Assembly: GCA_007130545.1 (NCBI GenBank)
Contig: SLSG01000086.1
Coordinates: forward strand, 1 to 10,988
Reading direction: 5' to 3'
DNA: 10,988 nucleotides
DNA from: Bacteroidales bacterium
Lineage (GTDB): Bacteria > Bacteroidota > Bacteroidia > Bacteroidales > UBA7960
The translations under genes were made by a program, and so were the position numbers. This document shows positions 1 through 7,625 of the stretch, piece by piece; positions within the stretch are counted from its first letter, which is position 1; every line of letters begins with the position of its first letter. The notes under the pieces are model-generated. The model made no database searches and had not been told where the DNA came from. It saw only the letters and a list, made by a program, of their open reading frames with translations.

Positions 1-1779
1 ACCGCTGCCAAGCTGGAGCGCAATTACACGAAGGACGAGATCATCGCCATGTACCTGAACACGGTCGATTTCGGGAGCCATGCCTTCGGGATAAAGTCTG
101 CCGCCAAAACCTATTTCAACACCAGCCCTGATTCCCTTATGGTGGAGGAAGCTGCCCTGCTGGTAGGCATGCTGAAGGCCCCCTCCTGGTTTCACCCGGT
201 AAGGAACCCGGAACGCGCCCTGAACCGCAGGCAGGTGGTCCTGAACCAAATGGCACGGTACAATTACCTGGACCCACACACACATGACTCTATCCGGCAG
301 ATTCCTGTCGACATGTCCAGGTTCCAGATACAGGACCAGCACACCGGCTTGGGCACTTACATCAGGGAACACCTCCGGCTGGAGCTTTCCGAATGGGGCC
401 GTACAAGGGTCAAGCCCGACGGCACCAATTACAATATTTACAGAGACGGACTGAAGATCTATACCACAATTGATTCCCGAATGCAGCAGTATGCAGAAGA
501 AGCCGTGGAGGAACACCTGGGCGGCTTTCTGCAAAGCTCCTTTTTTGCCCATTGGCGGGGCTATACCAATGCCCCCTTCGGAAGGGACCTGTCCCAGGAC
601 CAGATCAACACCATAATCAATAATTCCGTGCGCCGCTCAGACCGCTACAACAATATGCGGGAGGAAGGGCTCTCTGAAGATTCCATACAGCGCTCCTTCA
701 GAACCAAAACCCAAATGCGGGTCTTTTCCTGGGGTGGAGACATCGACACACTGATGAGTCCGATGGATTCCATCTGGTATTACAAGCACTTTCTGAATAC
801 GGGACTCATGGCCGTGGAACCGCAGACCGGCCACGTGAAGGCTTACGTGGGGGGCATCGACTTCCGCCATTTCAAATTTGACCATGTGACCGGGAGCCGC
901 AGGCAGGTGGGTTCTACATTCAAACCCTTCCTGTACACCCTGGCCATGCAGGAGGGCGAATATGGTCCGTGTACCAGGATACCGAACGTACCGGTCAGCT
1001 TTGAGTTGTGGGACGGTTCCATTTACACCCCGAAGAACTCCGGCGACGACCGGGAAGGTGAAATGGTATCCCTGAAATGGGCCCTGGCCAACTCGGTGAA
1101 CTACATCTCCGCCTTCCTGATGAAGCGGTATTCTCCGCTGGCCGTTATCGACCTGATCAGACGCATGGGAATTACCGGTGAGATTGATCCCGTTCCGGCC
1201 CTGGCCCTGGGCACTCCCGACATCTCGGTATATGAAATGGCCGGGGCCATGTCAAGCTACGCCAACAAGGGAGTCTACATCAAACCTGCCTTCGTAACGC
1301 ATATTGCCGACCAAAGCGGGAACCTCATCGAAGCCTTCATCCCCGATCAGCACGAGGCCATGAGCGAGGAGACCGCTTACCTGACCCTCGAGCTGATGAA
1401 GGGGGTGGTGGAGAGCGGCACGGGGATACGCCTCCGCTTTGGCTATGGTTTCAACCACCCGATCGCCGGGAAGACCGGAACCACGCAGAACAACTCCGAC
1501 GGATGGTTCATTGGCATTACCCCGGAGCTGGCCACAAGCGTCTGGGTGGGGGCCGAAGACCGCGGCGTGCGATTCCGCACCCTGGCGCAGGGGCAGGGCG
1601 CCCGAACGGCCATGCCGATATGGGCCCTTTTCATGCAGCGGGTGTATGCGGACGAAACAATCAACCTCAGCAAAGAGGACTTCGAAAAGCCGCAGCGACC
1701 GCTTACTGTCGAAACGGATTGCGACAGGTATGACCAGCAGCAGACCCCGAGGGACTTTTTCCGGCAGGATGTTTTCTAA
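1..1779 (+). CDS. Penicillin-binding protein 1A-like class A PBP (transglycosylase/transpeptidase), 5'-truncated by window edge
   Basis: Bifunctional peptidoglycan synthase: the GT51 domain polymerises lipid II and the transpeptidase domain cross-links the peptides on the periplasmic face of the inner membrane. The frame is open from base 1, and its first residues (AAKLERNYTKDEIIAMYLN) are the end of the GT51 domain, so the ATG at 49 is an internal methionine and not the start. GT51 motifs continue with YLNTVDFG and a GIKSAAKTYF stretch. The transpeptidase motifs are all present: SxxK as STFK (bases 913-924, serine nucleophile), SxN as SVN (1093-1101) and KTGTT (1471-1485). The conserved GWFIG and VWVG strands follow, and the protein ends about 100 residues after KTG without an extra C-terminal domain. 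The membrane anchor and the GT51 catalytic glutamates lie upstream of the window. porZ follows after 28 bases. The class A PBP assignment is secure; the exact paralogue (PBP1A, MrcA/PonA type) is less so. Confidence 0.95.
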   Translation, partial: TAAKLERNYTKDEIIAMYLNTVDFGSHAFGIKSAAKTYFNTSPDSLMVEEAALLVGMLKAPSWFHPVRNPERALNRRQVVLNQMARYNYLDPHTHDSIRQIPVDMSRFQIQDQHTGLGTYIREHLRLELSEWGRTRVKPDGTNYNIYRDGLKIYTTIDSRMQQYAEEAVEEHLGGFLQSSFFAHWRGYTNAPFGRDLSQDQINTIINNSVRRSDRYNNMREEGLSEDSIQRSFRTKTQMRVFSWGGDIDTLMSPMDSIWYYKHFLNTGLMAVEPQTGHVKAYVGGIDFRHFKFDHVTGSRRQVGSTFKPFLYTLAMQEGEYGPCTRIPNVPVSFELWDGSIYTPKNSGDDREGEMVSLKWALANSVNYISAFLMKRYSPLAVIDLIRRMGITGEIDPVPALALGTPDISVYEMAGAMSSYANKGVYIKPAFVTHIADQSGNLIEAFIPDQHEAMSEETAYLTLELMKGVVESGTGIRLRFGYGFNHPIAGKTGTTQNNSDGWFIGITPELATSVWVGAEDRGVRFRTLAQGQGARTAMPIWALFMQRVYADETINLSKEDFEKPQRPLTVETDCDRYDQQQTPRDFFRQDVF

Positions 1780-1807
1780 GTTTCCGCCTTACACTTAAAT
1801 AATTCCG

Positions 1808-4198
1808 ATGAAACAGATCCGCTCATGCCATGGCTTTCGGTTTTTGCAGGCAGGGAAATCTGTTTTACGTTTCAAGGTTATATTTTGTTTTATTTCCCTC
1901 GTCGGATTATTTTTCCTGGTCCCGCAGTCCGTTTGCGGACAGGGAATCCCCATTGGGAATTGGCGTCACCATCTGCCCAACAACCAGGTGATTGCGGTAG
2001 CGGAAACCCCTGACCGGATCATCGGAGCCACCCCTTTTGGACTTGTCGTTTACAACAAGGAGGACAGCAGCCTGGAGAAGATCAATAAGATCCATGGCCT
2101 CAATGATTTCGGGATCTCCAGCATGGCCTGGGCAGAAAGCAGGGAATTGTTGCTGATTGGCTATGAGAACGGGAACCTGGACATCATGAAAGGGCGGGAT
2201 GTGTTCAATGTCCCCGACATTAAAATTGCTTCCCTGATGGGCAGCAAGCGCATCAACAGATTCCTGGTAATGGGAGCAACGGCCTACCTTGCCTGCGATT
2301 TTGGCATTGTCGAGCTGGACCTGTCAAGCTTCCTGATCCGCGATACTTATTATATCGGACCAGGGGGAAGCCTGACCACCGTCCATGACCTGGCCTTCGA
2401 CGGCACCCACTTTTATGCCGCCACGAATGCCGGCTTGCTGGTGGCGGACGCGCAGTCGTCCAACCTGGCAGATTTCCAAAACTGGAAACGGGAAACGGTA
2501 ACCGGCCTTCCTGCCGAGGTTTTCACGCTGGTCAGCCATTTTGGGGGAAGGATCCTGGCCAACCTGTCCAACCAGGAGGGCGACTTTATTTATTTGGGAG
2601 ACGAACAGGGATGGGTACTTTTCGACCCCTTTGCGGAGGTCAGGTATTTTGAACGGAAAACCCGCATCCGTAGTTCCCGCGACCACCTCATTGTGGCGAA
2701 TGAGCTGTTTTTGGACGTATTCGATGCTTCCCTCAGCCGCATACGTCATCACCGCTTCTATGCCGGGGAACAGGCAAGACCGCTGGATGCACTGCTTGAC
2801 AGTGACAACAGGATCTGGGCCGGGGATGAAGAACTGGGACTGGTCAGGGAGCATTCACCGACCGACTTTGAAAAGATCATCCTGCCTGGTCCGCCAAAAC
2901 CCAGTGCATTCAGCCTGGGAGCCGGACCCGGTCGTATCTGGGTGGCACCAGGGGATGTATCACGGGCGGGATCGAACACCTGGAACCAGGATGGGATCTT
3001 CACTTTCGGGGATGAGCGGTGGAGCGCCTACGACCGTTGGTCCGTCGCCGGACTGGACCAGGTGTGGGACATTATCCGCATCGCGGCAGATCCGGGGAAC
3101 CCTGACCGGGCCTGGGCCGCAAGCTGGGCCAGCGGCCTGCTGGAGATCAGTCCGACGGGCATACTAAATCATTACGACCATACCAACAGCACCCTCCGCA
3201 AGCGATTTGAGATCGAAGACTTTACAAGGGTCGGCGGAGTAGCCGTCGACAGGCACGGCAATGTATGGGTGACCAACTCACAGGTGCAACGCCCGCTTTC
3301 TGTCCGGAAGCCCGGCGGGGAATGGCTGTCGTTCAGCGGGGGCACCCAGGTCCCCTCCAGCCAGGTCGTCGGGAACATCCTCATTGACCGGTCCGACCAA
3401 AAATGGGTCATCCTGCACCAGGGCGGCGGCATCTTCCTGTTCAGCGAGAACGACCTGGAGTCTGACAACAACTTTACTTCCAGGAGGCTTACCACGCAAA
3501 ACGGGCTGCCCAGCAATGATGTGCACAGCCTGGCATTGGACCAGAGCGGATATGTGTGGGTGGGTACCGATGCCGGGGTGGCCGTGTTTTATGCCCCCCA
3601 CAGGGCATTTTCGGGTGAGCCTTTCAATGCCCAGCTGATCGTCGTGGAGGAACAGGACGGCTTTGCCGGATACCTGTTCGGGAACGAGACCATCAACGCC
3701 ATCACGGTCGACGGATCCGACAAAAAATGGTTTGCCACTTCACGTTCCGGGGCATTCCTGCTTTCCGCAGACGCGCGCCAGACCATTTTCCATTTCACGG
3801 CAGAGAACAGCCCGCTTCCATCCAACAACATTTTAGACATCAAAATACTGGAGAAAACCGGGGAGGTTTTTTTTGCCACAGACAGGGGCCTGGTGTCTTT
3901 CCGGGGATTGGCGACGGCAGGCGGACGTGTACATTCCGAAGTCTATGCCTATCCGAATCCCGTCAGGCCGCATTACCATGGGTATATTGCGATAAGCGGA
4001 CTGGTGACCAATGCACGGGTGAAGGTCACCGACATCAACGGCAACCTGGTCTACGAAACGGTTTCTGAAGGGGGACAGGCCATCTGGAACGGGCAGGACC
4101 TGTTCGGGAGGCGGCCCGCCACAGGTGTATACCTGGTATTCTCGACCAATGAAGACGGATCGGAGACCATGGTCACCAAGATCATGTTCCTGAACTAG
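1808..4198 (+). CDS. porZ: PorZ-like type IX secretion system protein (double beta-propeller with C-terminal sorting-type domain)
   Basis: 796 residues. In Porphyromonas gingivalis, PorZ is a surface component of the T9SS attachment complex: it works with the PorU sortase, binds A-LPS and is needed for cargo maturation and anchoring. Visible here are a long basic N-region and a hydrophobic segment (about residues 22-42) ending near VCGQ, consistent with a signal peptide. The mature start GIPIGNWRHHLP is the typical PorZ N-terminal propeller opening. Propeller strands recur throughout (IIGATPFGLVVYN, LLIGYENGNLDI, NVWVTNSQ, YVWVGTDAGVAVF, KKWFATSRSGAFLL, VFFATDRGLVSF). From about residue 711 (EVYAYPNPV) to the end (GVYLVF...KIMFLN) there is an Ig-like C-terminal domain of T9SS type, as in known PorZ, which keeps its own domain. 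The length is close to the roughly 780 residues of the family. The ATG at 1808 has no clear Shine-Dalgarno, and I see no better in-frame ATG before the signal segment. It could be read generically as a two-component-regulator propeller protein, but no kinase part is present. Confidence 0.85.
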   Translation: MKQIRSCHGFRFLQAGKSVLRFKVIFCFISLVGLFFLVPQSVCGQGIPIGNWRHHLPNNQVIAVAETPDRIIGATPFGLVVYNKEDSSLEKINKIHGLNDFGISSMAWAESRELLLIGYENGNLDIMKGRDVFNVPDIKIASLMGSKRINRFLVMGATAYLACDFGIVELDLSSFLIRDTYYIGPGGSLTTVHDLAFDGTHFYAATNAGLLVADAQSSNLADFQNWKRETVTGLPAEVFTLVSHFGGRILANLSNQEGDFIYLGDEQGWVLFDPFAEVRYFERKTRIRSSRDHLIVANELFLDVFDASLSRIRHHRFYAGEQARPLDALLDSDNRIWAGDEELGLVREHSPTDFEKIILPGPPKPSAFSLGAGPGRIWVAPGDVSRAGSNTWNQDGIFTFGDERWSAYDRWSVAGLDQVWDIIRIAADPGNPDRAWAASWASGLLEISPTGILNHYDHTNSTLRKRFEIEDFTRVGGVAVDRHGNVWVTNSQVQRPLSVRKPGGEWLSFSGGTQVPSSQVVGNILIDRSDQKWVILHQGGGIFLFSENDLESDNNFTSRRLTTQNGLPSNDVHSLALDQSGYVWVGTDAGVAVFYAPHRAFSGEPFNAQLIVVEEQDGFAGYLFGNETINAITVDGSDKKWFATSRSGAFLLSADARQTIFHFTAENSPLPSNNILDIKILEKTGEVFFATDRGLVSFRGLATAGGRVHSEVYAYPNPVRPHYHGYIAISGLVTNARVKVTDINGNLVYETVSEGGQAIWNGQDLFGRRPATGVYLVFSTNEDGSETMVTKIMFLN

Positions 4199-4243
4199 AA
4201 TTGAGAACCGGCATCCTTTCAACACAGGCCCGGCCCGAACACC

Positions 4244-4969
4244 ATGATCCAAAAAACGCAAGGCATCGTTCTCCACAGCCTCAGGTACGGGGAGACCAGC
4301 ATCATTGCCCGCATCTTTACGCGGGACCTTGGCATGCAGTCTTTTCTTGTGCCAGGGGTCCGGAAAACCCGTTCCAGGGTAAAAATGAACCTCTTCCAGC
4401 CCCTGACGCCGGTAGACCTGGTCGTGTATTTCAAAGAGGGAGGCGGACTCTTGCGCATAAAGGAAATCAGCTGCCCGGAACCCCTGAAAACCATTCCATA
4501 CGATATATTGAAGTCCGCCATCGCCATGTTCCTCTCGGAAATACTAAGCAAGTCGCTGAAGGAGCAGGATCCGAATGAGGCGCTTTTCGCCTTTTTTACA
4601 GATGCCACCGGGATTTTGGATCGCTCCGGGGAAAGGCTCGCAGATTTTCACCTGGTATTTATGCTTCAACTCAGCAGTTACCTGGGCTTTCAACCCCGGA
4701 ACAACCATGACCAGGTCAATTGCTTTTTCAACCTCAGGGAAGGCCTGTTCGAACGGCAATATGAAAGCGGGGAGGTATGCCTCGACAAGGATTTGAGCCG
4801 GGCATTCCATGAAGTCTCCACCAGAACGATTTCAGATTTTTCCAGCCTCAGGATCCCTGCGGGGGTCCGGCGCCAACTGCTGGCCAGGACCATCGACTAT
4901 TACCGTTACCATCTCCCGGGCATCGGGGAGATCAGATCCCATACAGTGCTGGAAACGGTACTGCATTAA
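4244..4969 (+). CDS. recO: DNA repair protein RecO
   Basis: 241 residues, a normal RecO length. RecO acts in the cytosol in the RecFOR pathway: it binds single-stranded DNA and SSB, and with RecR loads RecA at gaps. The N-terminal OB-fold (about residues 1-80) opens with the diagnostic pattern TQGIVLHSLRYGETSIIARI, then TRDLGMQSFLVPGVRK; a helical C-terminal domain follows (FHLVFMLQLSSYLGFQP near residues 136-151). Only isolated cysteines are seen where some RecO proteins carry a four-cysteine zinc site (C160 and one about 20 residues on), so a complete zinc finger is unlikely. It starts 45 bases after porZ, on the same strand, and could be cotranscribed. No obvious Shine-Dalgarno precedes the ATG. 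Its 3' end faces the convergent minus-strand operon, with 51 bases between stop codons. Confidence 0.93.
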   Translation: MIQKTQGIVLHSLRYGETSIIARIFTRDLGMQSFLVPGVRKTRSRVKMNLFQPLTPVDLVVYFKEGGGLLRIKEISCPEPLKTIPYDILKSAIAMFLSEILSKSLKEQDPNEALFAFFTDATGILDRSGERLADFHLVFMLQLSSYLGFQPRNNHDQVNCFFNLREGLFERQYESGEVCLDKDLSRAFHEVSTRTISDFSSLRIPAGVRRQLLARTIDYYRYHLPGIGEIRSHTVLETVLH

Positions 4970-4992
4970 TCGCCCCTCTTCTCCGGATCAAT

Positions 4993-5041
4993 GGGATCAG
5001 TCCGCGGAAGGATCACCGGGTCAGTCCCCGGCAGAATCACC
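4993..5041. repeat. Imperfect 24-25 bp direct tandem repeat across the end of the minus-strand membrane-protein gene
   Basis: Unit 1 (4993-5017) begins GGGATCAGTCC and ends GGATCACC; unit 2 (5018-5041) begins GGGTCAGTCC and ends GAATCACC. By eye they align with one gap and three mismatches over 25 columns, and the copies abut directly. On the minus strand the stop codon of the membrane-protein gene (5021-5023) lies in unit 2, and the duplicated unit carries a second in-frame TGA further on, so the tail GDSAGD-stop is echoed by GDPSAD-stop. This looks like a small local duplication. A 5-bp stem (5016-5020 with 5027-5031) sits within it but has no T-tract, so I do not call a terminator. Confidence 0.7.
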
Positions 5042-6925
5042 CGCCGTCCCACTCCCGGCATATTCCACCTGCCTGATTTCCAGCTCATCGAACCATGCCC
5101 CCAGCCAGCCGGGATTGCCTGCATAAATTTCAATAAAGGAAATACCCTGCATGGGCACTGTGAGGTGAATATGGAGGGAGTCCCATGCTGCCCTGGCCGC
5201 CTTCGGACCCAGCCGCTTGTCGGCGTATAGCAGGGAGGGCTCGTCTCCCACCACCGCCAGGTAGCCTTCAAACCATGGGGAGCGGCGCTTAACGGAGATA
5301 TGCCACTGCTGCCCCGGCTCCACCTCCAGCCTGGTAAACAGTCCGTCGGCCCTCCCCCGCCTCAGCATCACGCTGTGCTTCCCGGTATAGGCATGACGGG
5401 GCGATTGCAGTTTTCCGCCGGAGAAGGACTGCCTGCCGCAAAGGGAAAGAAAAGAAGTGCCATCCGGACCCAGCCGGTCCATGTCCACCACAAATCGGTC
5501 GACCACCCGGTAATCAGGAAGCTTTGGCTTCTCGTCAACATATATTCCCTGCAGGGCCAGGTCATAGTCTGGCCGGGTCACCATGTCATAGAAACCAGAC
5601 AAGGGTTTCGGCCTTCCAAACGAAGCCAGGTAAGCCCTTTTGTTCATGCCGTCCCAGTGGATGGCACCGTAATAATACTGGGCGGTCTGAAACAGGTTGT
5701 GCAGGATGAACAGGAAGACCACCCCCACGGCCAGCCTCCTGAGCCACCTGCCCTGGTGGTGCACGAACAGCAGCAGCGTGGCCAGGGGGACCGAGAGCAG
5801 GGCGTAAGACTCGATCAGGGGCCGTTGCCCGAAACCTCCCCCATACCACCAGGTCCACCACGAAAACACCACATACAGGTTTAATACCATAAAAGTCAGC
5901 ACCGGCCAAAAGAAACCCCGGCGGTATTTCCATAACAACGGAATCCCTGCCAGGGCCAGGACCATGACCGGGGTGTAAAGCAACCATCCCTTGCGAAAGC
6001 TGAACAAGCCGTTAAGGAGCTGGGGGTTGTTAAAAAAGAAACCCTCCTCGTTGTATGAGTAGTATATCCATTGACCGGAAACAGACTTCCAGTAGATCAG
6101 CTGGGGGAGCCATACCAGCAGTGCGGCTCCGGCCATGAGCAGGAGCAGCGGCCATCTGGAAAAAAGGAGCCGCAGACGGGTGCCCGGGCCATCCCCTGCC
6201 TTCACATCCCACAACAGGAAAAAAAGCAAAACAAGTCCGTTGGTCGGCCGCACCAGTGTTATCAGTCCGACAACCAGCCCCAGCACAATGCTGTTCCAGC
6301 GTCCGGGCCGCCCGTACCACCAGAGGGTCCCTGCCATGAAAAAGGCGAACAAGGCAAAGCTGTACACATGCGACATGGGTCCCTCAATGCTGCTGTAATA
6401 CAAAAGGTTCGTACCGGCCACGATGGCCAGCAGCACCAGGGCCACGATCCGGTCGGGAAAATAGCGCAGCAGCAGTTTCCTCAGCACCAGGAGTCCGGCC
6501 ACAAGGTAAGCCAGGGCGCTGAAAATCAACATCAACACATAGGGTTCCGAGAACCCGTGCATTTCGGCACCGGTGAACCATGCAAGCATATGCCCGGCCA
6601 GGAAAAATGGCAGGTACATCATGGCCAGGCCCATGGTCATGACCAGGCATAAGCCGCCCGAGGGGGTAGGTTTGGGCCAGAACTTATCTCCAAAGAATTC
6701 ATGGTCCTCCCGGGTAAACTCCATGCTCAGGTCCTGGTATATGAAAGCCGCCGGCAAGTAAGCGTAGTAGGACTTCACATCCCATGCAAGCACCTTCATG
6801 GGTTCCTTCCAGGGCTTGATATTGGTGTTTATGCCGGTGACAAGCAGCGCCAGGGCAAGCACCACCGCAAGGGAGAGCAGGTTAAGGGGTCGCCGGACAC
6901 GAAATTTGCCTTTGTGGGTGTTCAT
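5021..6925 (-). CDS. GT-C-like polytopic membrane protein (putative lipid-linked sugar glycosyltransferase) with soluble C-terminal domain
   Basis: 634 residues from the ATG at 6925; a TTG immediately upstream (6928) is also possible and adds one residue. About ten or more hydrophobic segments lie between residues 15 and 410. The layout is that of the GT-C fold (PMT/ArnT-like): a membrane helix at about 15-33, then a first outer loop with a WDVKSYYAYLPA motif, where D49 is the candidate catalytic acid; a VRPTNG motif near 225-230; and a WWYGGGFGQRP motif at about 359-369, like the WxGGxxFGxR loop of related Bacteroidota proteins. Such enzymes move a sugar from a polyprenyl-phosphate donor to an acceptor on the periplasmic side. 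After the last membrane helix (about 396-412), roughly 200 residues are soluble and beta-rich, ending WFDELEIRQ, which resembles a carbohydrate-binding jelly roll. It is the last gene of the operon, 8 bases after the DUF4956 gene. Substrate and donor are unknown, and a non-enzymatic role cannot be excluded. Confidence 0.6.
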   Translation of the reverse strand: MNTHKGKFRVRRPLNLLSLAVVLALALLVTGINTNIKPWKEPMKVLAWDVKSYYAYLPAAFIYQDLSMEFTREDHEFFGDKFWPKPTPSGGLCLVMTMGLAMMYLPFFLAGHMLAWFTGAEMHGFSEPYVLMLIFSALAYLVAGLLVLRKLLLRYFPDRIVALVLLAIVAGTNLLYYSSIEGPMSHVYSFALFAFFMAGTLWWYGRPGRWNSIVLGLVVGLITLVRPTNGLVLLFFLLWDVKAGDGPGTRLRLLFSRWPLLLLMAGAALLVWLPQLIYWKSVSGQWIYYSYNEEGFFFNNPQLLNGLFSFRKGWLLYTPVMVLALAGIPLLWKYRRGFFWPVLTFMVLNLYVVFSWWTWWYGGGFGQRPLIESYALLSVPLATLLLFVHHQGRWLRRLAVGVVFLFILHNLFQTAQYYYGAIHWDGMNKRAYLASFGRPKPLSGFYDMVTRPDYDLALQGIYVDEKPKLPDYRVVDRFVVDMDRLGPDGTSFLSLCGRQSFSGGKLQSPRHAYTGKHSVMLRRGRADGLFTRLEVEPGQQWHISVKRRSPWFEGYLAVVGDEPSLLYADKRLGPKAARAAWDSLHIHLTVPMQGISFIEIYAGNPGWLGAWFDELEIRQVEYAGSGTAGDSAGD

Positions 6926-6933
6926 CAAAGTCG

Positions 6934-7608
6934 TCAGTTTTCATCAAAGAAAAGATTTACATGCTTCACCTCCGGAAAAGCCTTGATCTCCAAGACCAGC
7001 GGGGTTCCCTCCTCGCGTGTTTTAAGCAGCACATGGTAGGAAAGCTCCATGATCTCATTGCCGGGCTCCCCAATTATTTTGGTGTTCACCAGTTTAAAGC
7101 GGCTACAATGCTTTCGGATGGCGGATGCATAAAAACTTTCTCCGGGTCCGGTCGACCCGGCCAGTATCTGCAGCAGGTATTCCTTTCTCCCGACCATGCC
7201 AAAGTCAAAATAGCTCAGCACCATAAAGACCGTGCTGATGAAAAGGGTCCCGAATATCGCCACGACATACAGCTTCACCCCGCATGCCAGTCCGATCGCC
7301 AGCGAGAAAAATATGAACATGATATCCGCCGCATCCTTCACGGCGGTCCTGAACCGGATGATGGACATGGCCCCGACCATGCCAAAGGCCCGGGCCAGGT
7401 TGTTCCCGATCACCATGATCACAATAGAGGTGATCATGGTCAGCATGACCATGGATATGGCAAAGGAAGCCGAATAGTTCAGACCCTTGTAGGTGTTCCG
7501 GTAGACCAAAGAGATGATGATCCCGCAAACCAGGGCAACCAGCAGGTTGGCCACCAGGTCCCTGAATGTGATGGTCAGGGTGAAAATATCTGTAAAGTCG
7601 TTGACCAT
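6934..7608 (-). CDS. DUF4956 family membrane protein
   Basis: 224 residues. Four predicted membrane helices lie at about residues 18-36, 47-69, 96-113 and 114-134, followed by a cytosolic-type alpha/beta domain of about 85 residues (YLLQILAGSTG... to VNLFFDEN). Between helices 2 and 3 is the hallmark of the family: RAFGMVGAMSIIRFRTAVKD (residues 73-92), a conserved Gly/Arg-rich loop. The biochemical function is unestablished. In many bacteria this family is encoded beside a VTC-domain protein, often also with CotH-like kinases, and the pair is kept here with only 17 bases between the genes. By analogy with eukaryotic VTC, where a catalytic domain works with a small transmembrane module that passes polyphosphate across the membrane, it may be the membrane partner of the adjacent enzyme; this is inference. 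The ATG at 7608 has no strong Shine-Dalgarno. Confidence 0.9.
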   Translation of the reverse strand: MVNDFTDIFTLTITFRDLVANLLVALVCGIIISLVYRNTYKGLNYSASFAISMVMLTMITSIVIMVIGNNLARAFGMVGAMSIIRFRTAVKDAADIMFIFFSLAIGLACGVKLYVVAIFGTLFISTVFMVLSYFDFGMVGRKEYLLQILAGSTGPGESFYASAIRKHCSRFKLVNTKIIGEPGNEIMELSYHVLLKTREEGTPLVLEIKAFPEVKHVNLFFDEN

Positions 7609-7625
7609 AAATGCCGGTAATTCGT

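Noticed and set aside
1439..1798. 119-codon plus-strand frame over the end of the PBP gene
   Set aside because: Arg/Pro-rich out-of-frame reading of the transpeptidase domain, with no family pattern.
2324..2854. 176-codon minus-strand open frame inside porZ
   Set aside because: No recognisable motif, and the opposite strand encodes clear propeller strands throughout; GC-rich coding DNA gives such shadows.
3867..3874. Run of eight T in porZ, considered as a slippage or phase-variation site
   Set aside because: The frame is intact on both sides (EVFFATDR) and a single run of eight is weak evidence for switching.
4201..4578. Plus-strand frame of 125 codons overlapping the start of recO
   Set aside because: Overlaps the conserved N-terminal OB-fold of RecO in another frame and shows no family pattern.
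4970..5031. Possible bidirectional terminator between recO and the convergent operon
   Set aside because: Only a 5-bp GC stem (5016-5020/5027-5031) is visible, it includes the stop codon region of the minus gene, and no T-tract follows on either strand.
5300..5884. 194-codon plus-strand frame opposite the GT-C-like gene
   Set aside because: Pro/His/Gln-rich antisense translation of membrane-protein codons; no start signal or family likeness.
6961..7620. 219-codon plus-strand open frame opposite the DUF4956 gene
   Set aside because: Its product is rich in His, Asp and Gln with no domain pattern; it is the antisense shadow of a well-supported membrane-protein gene.
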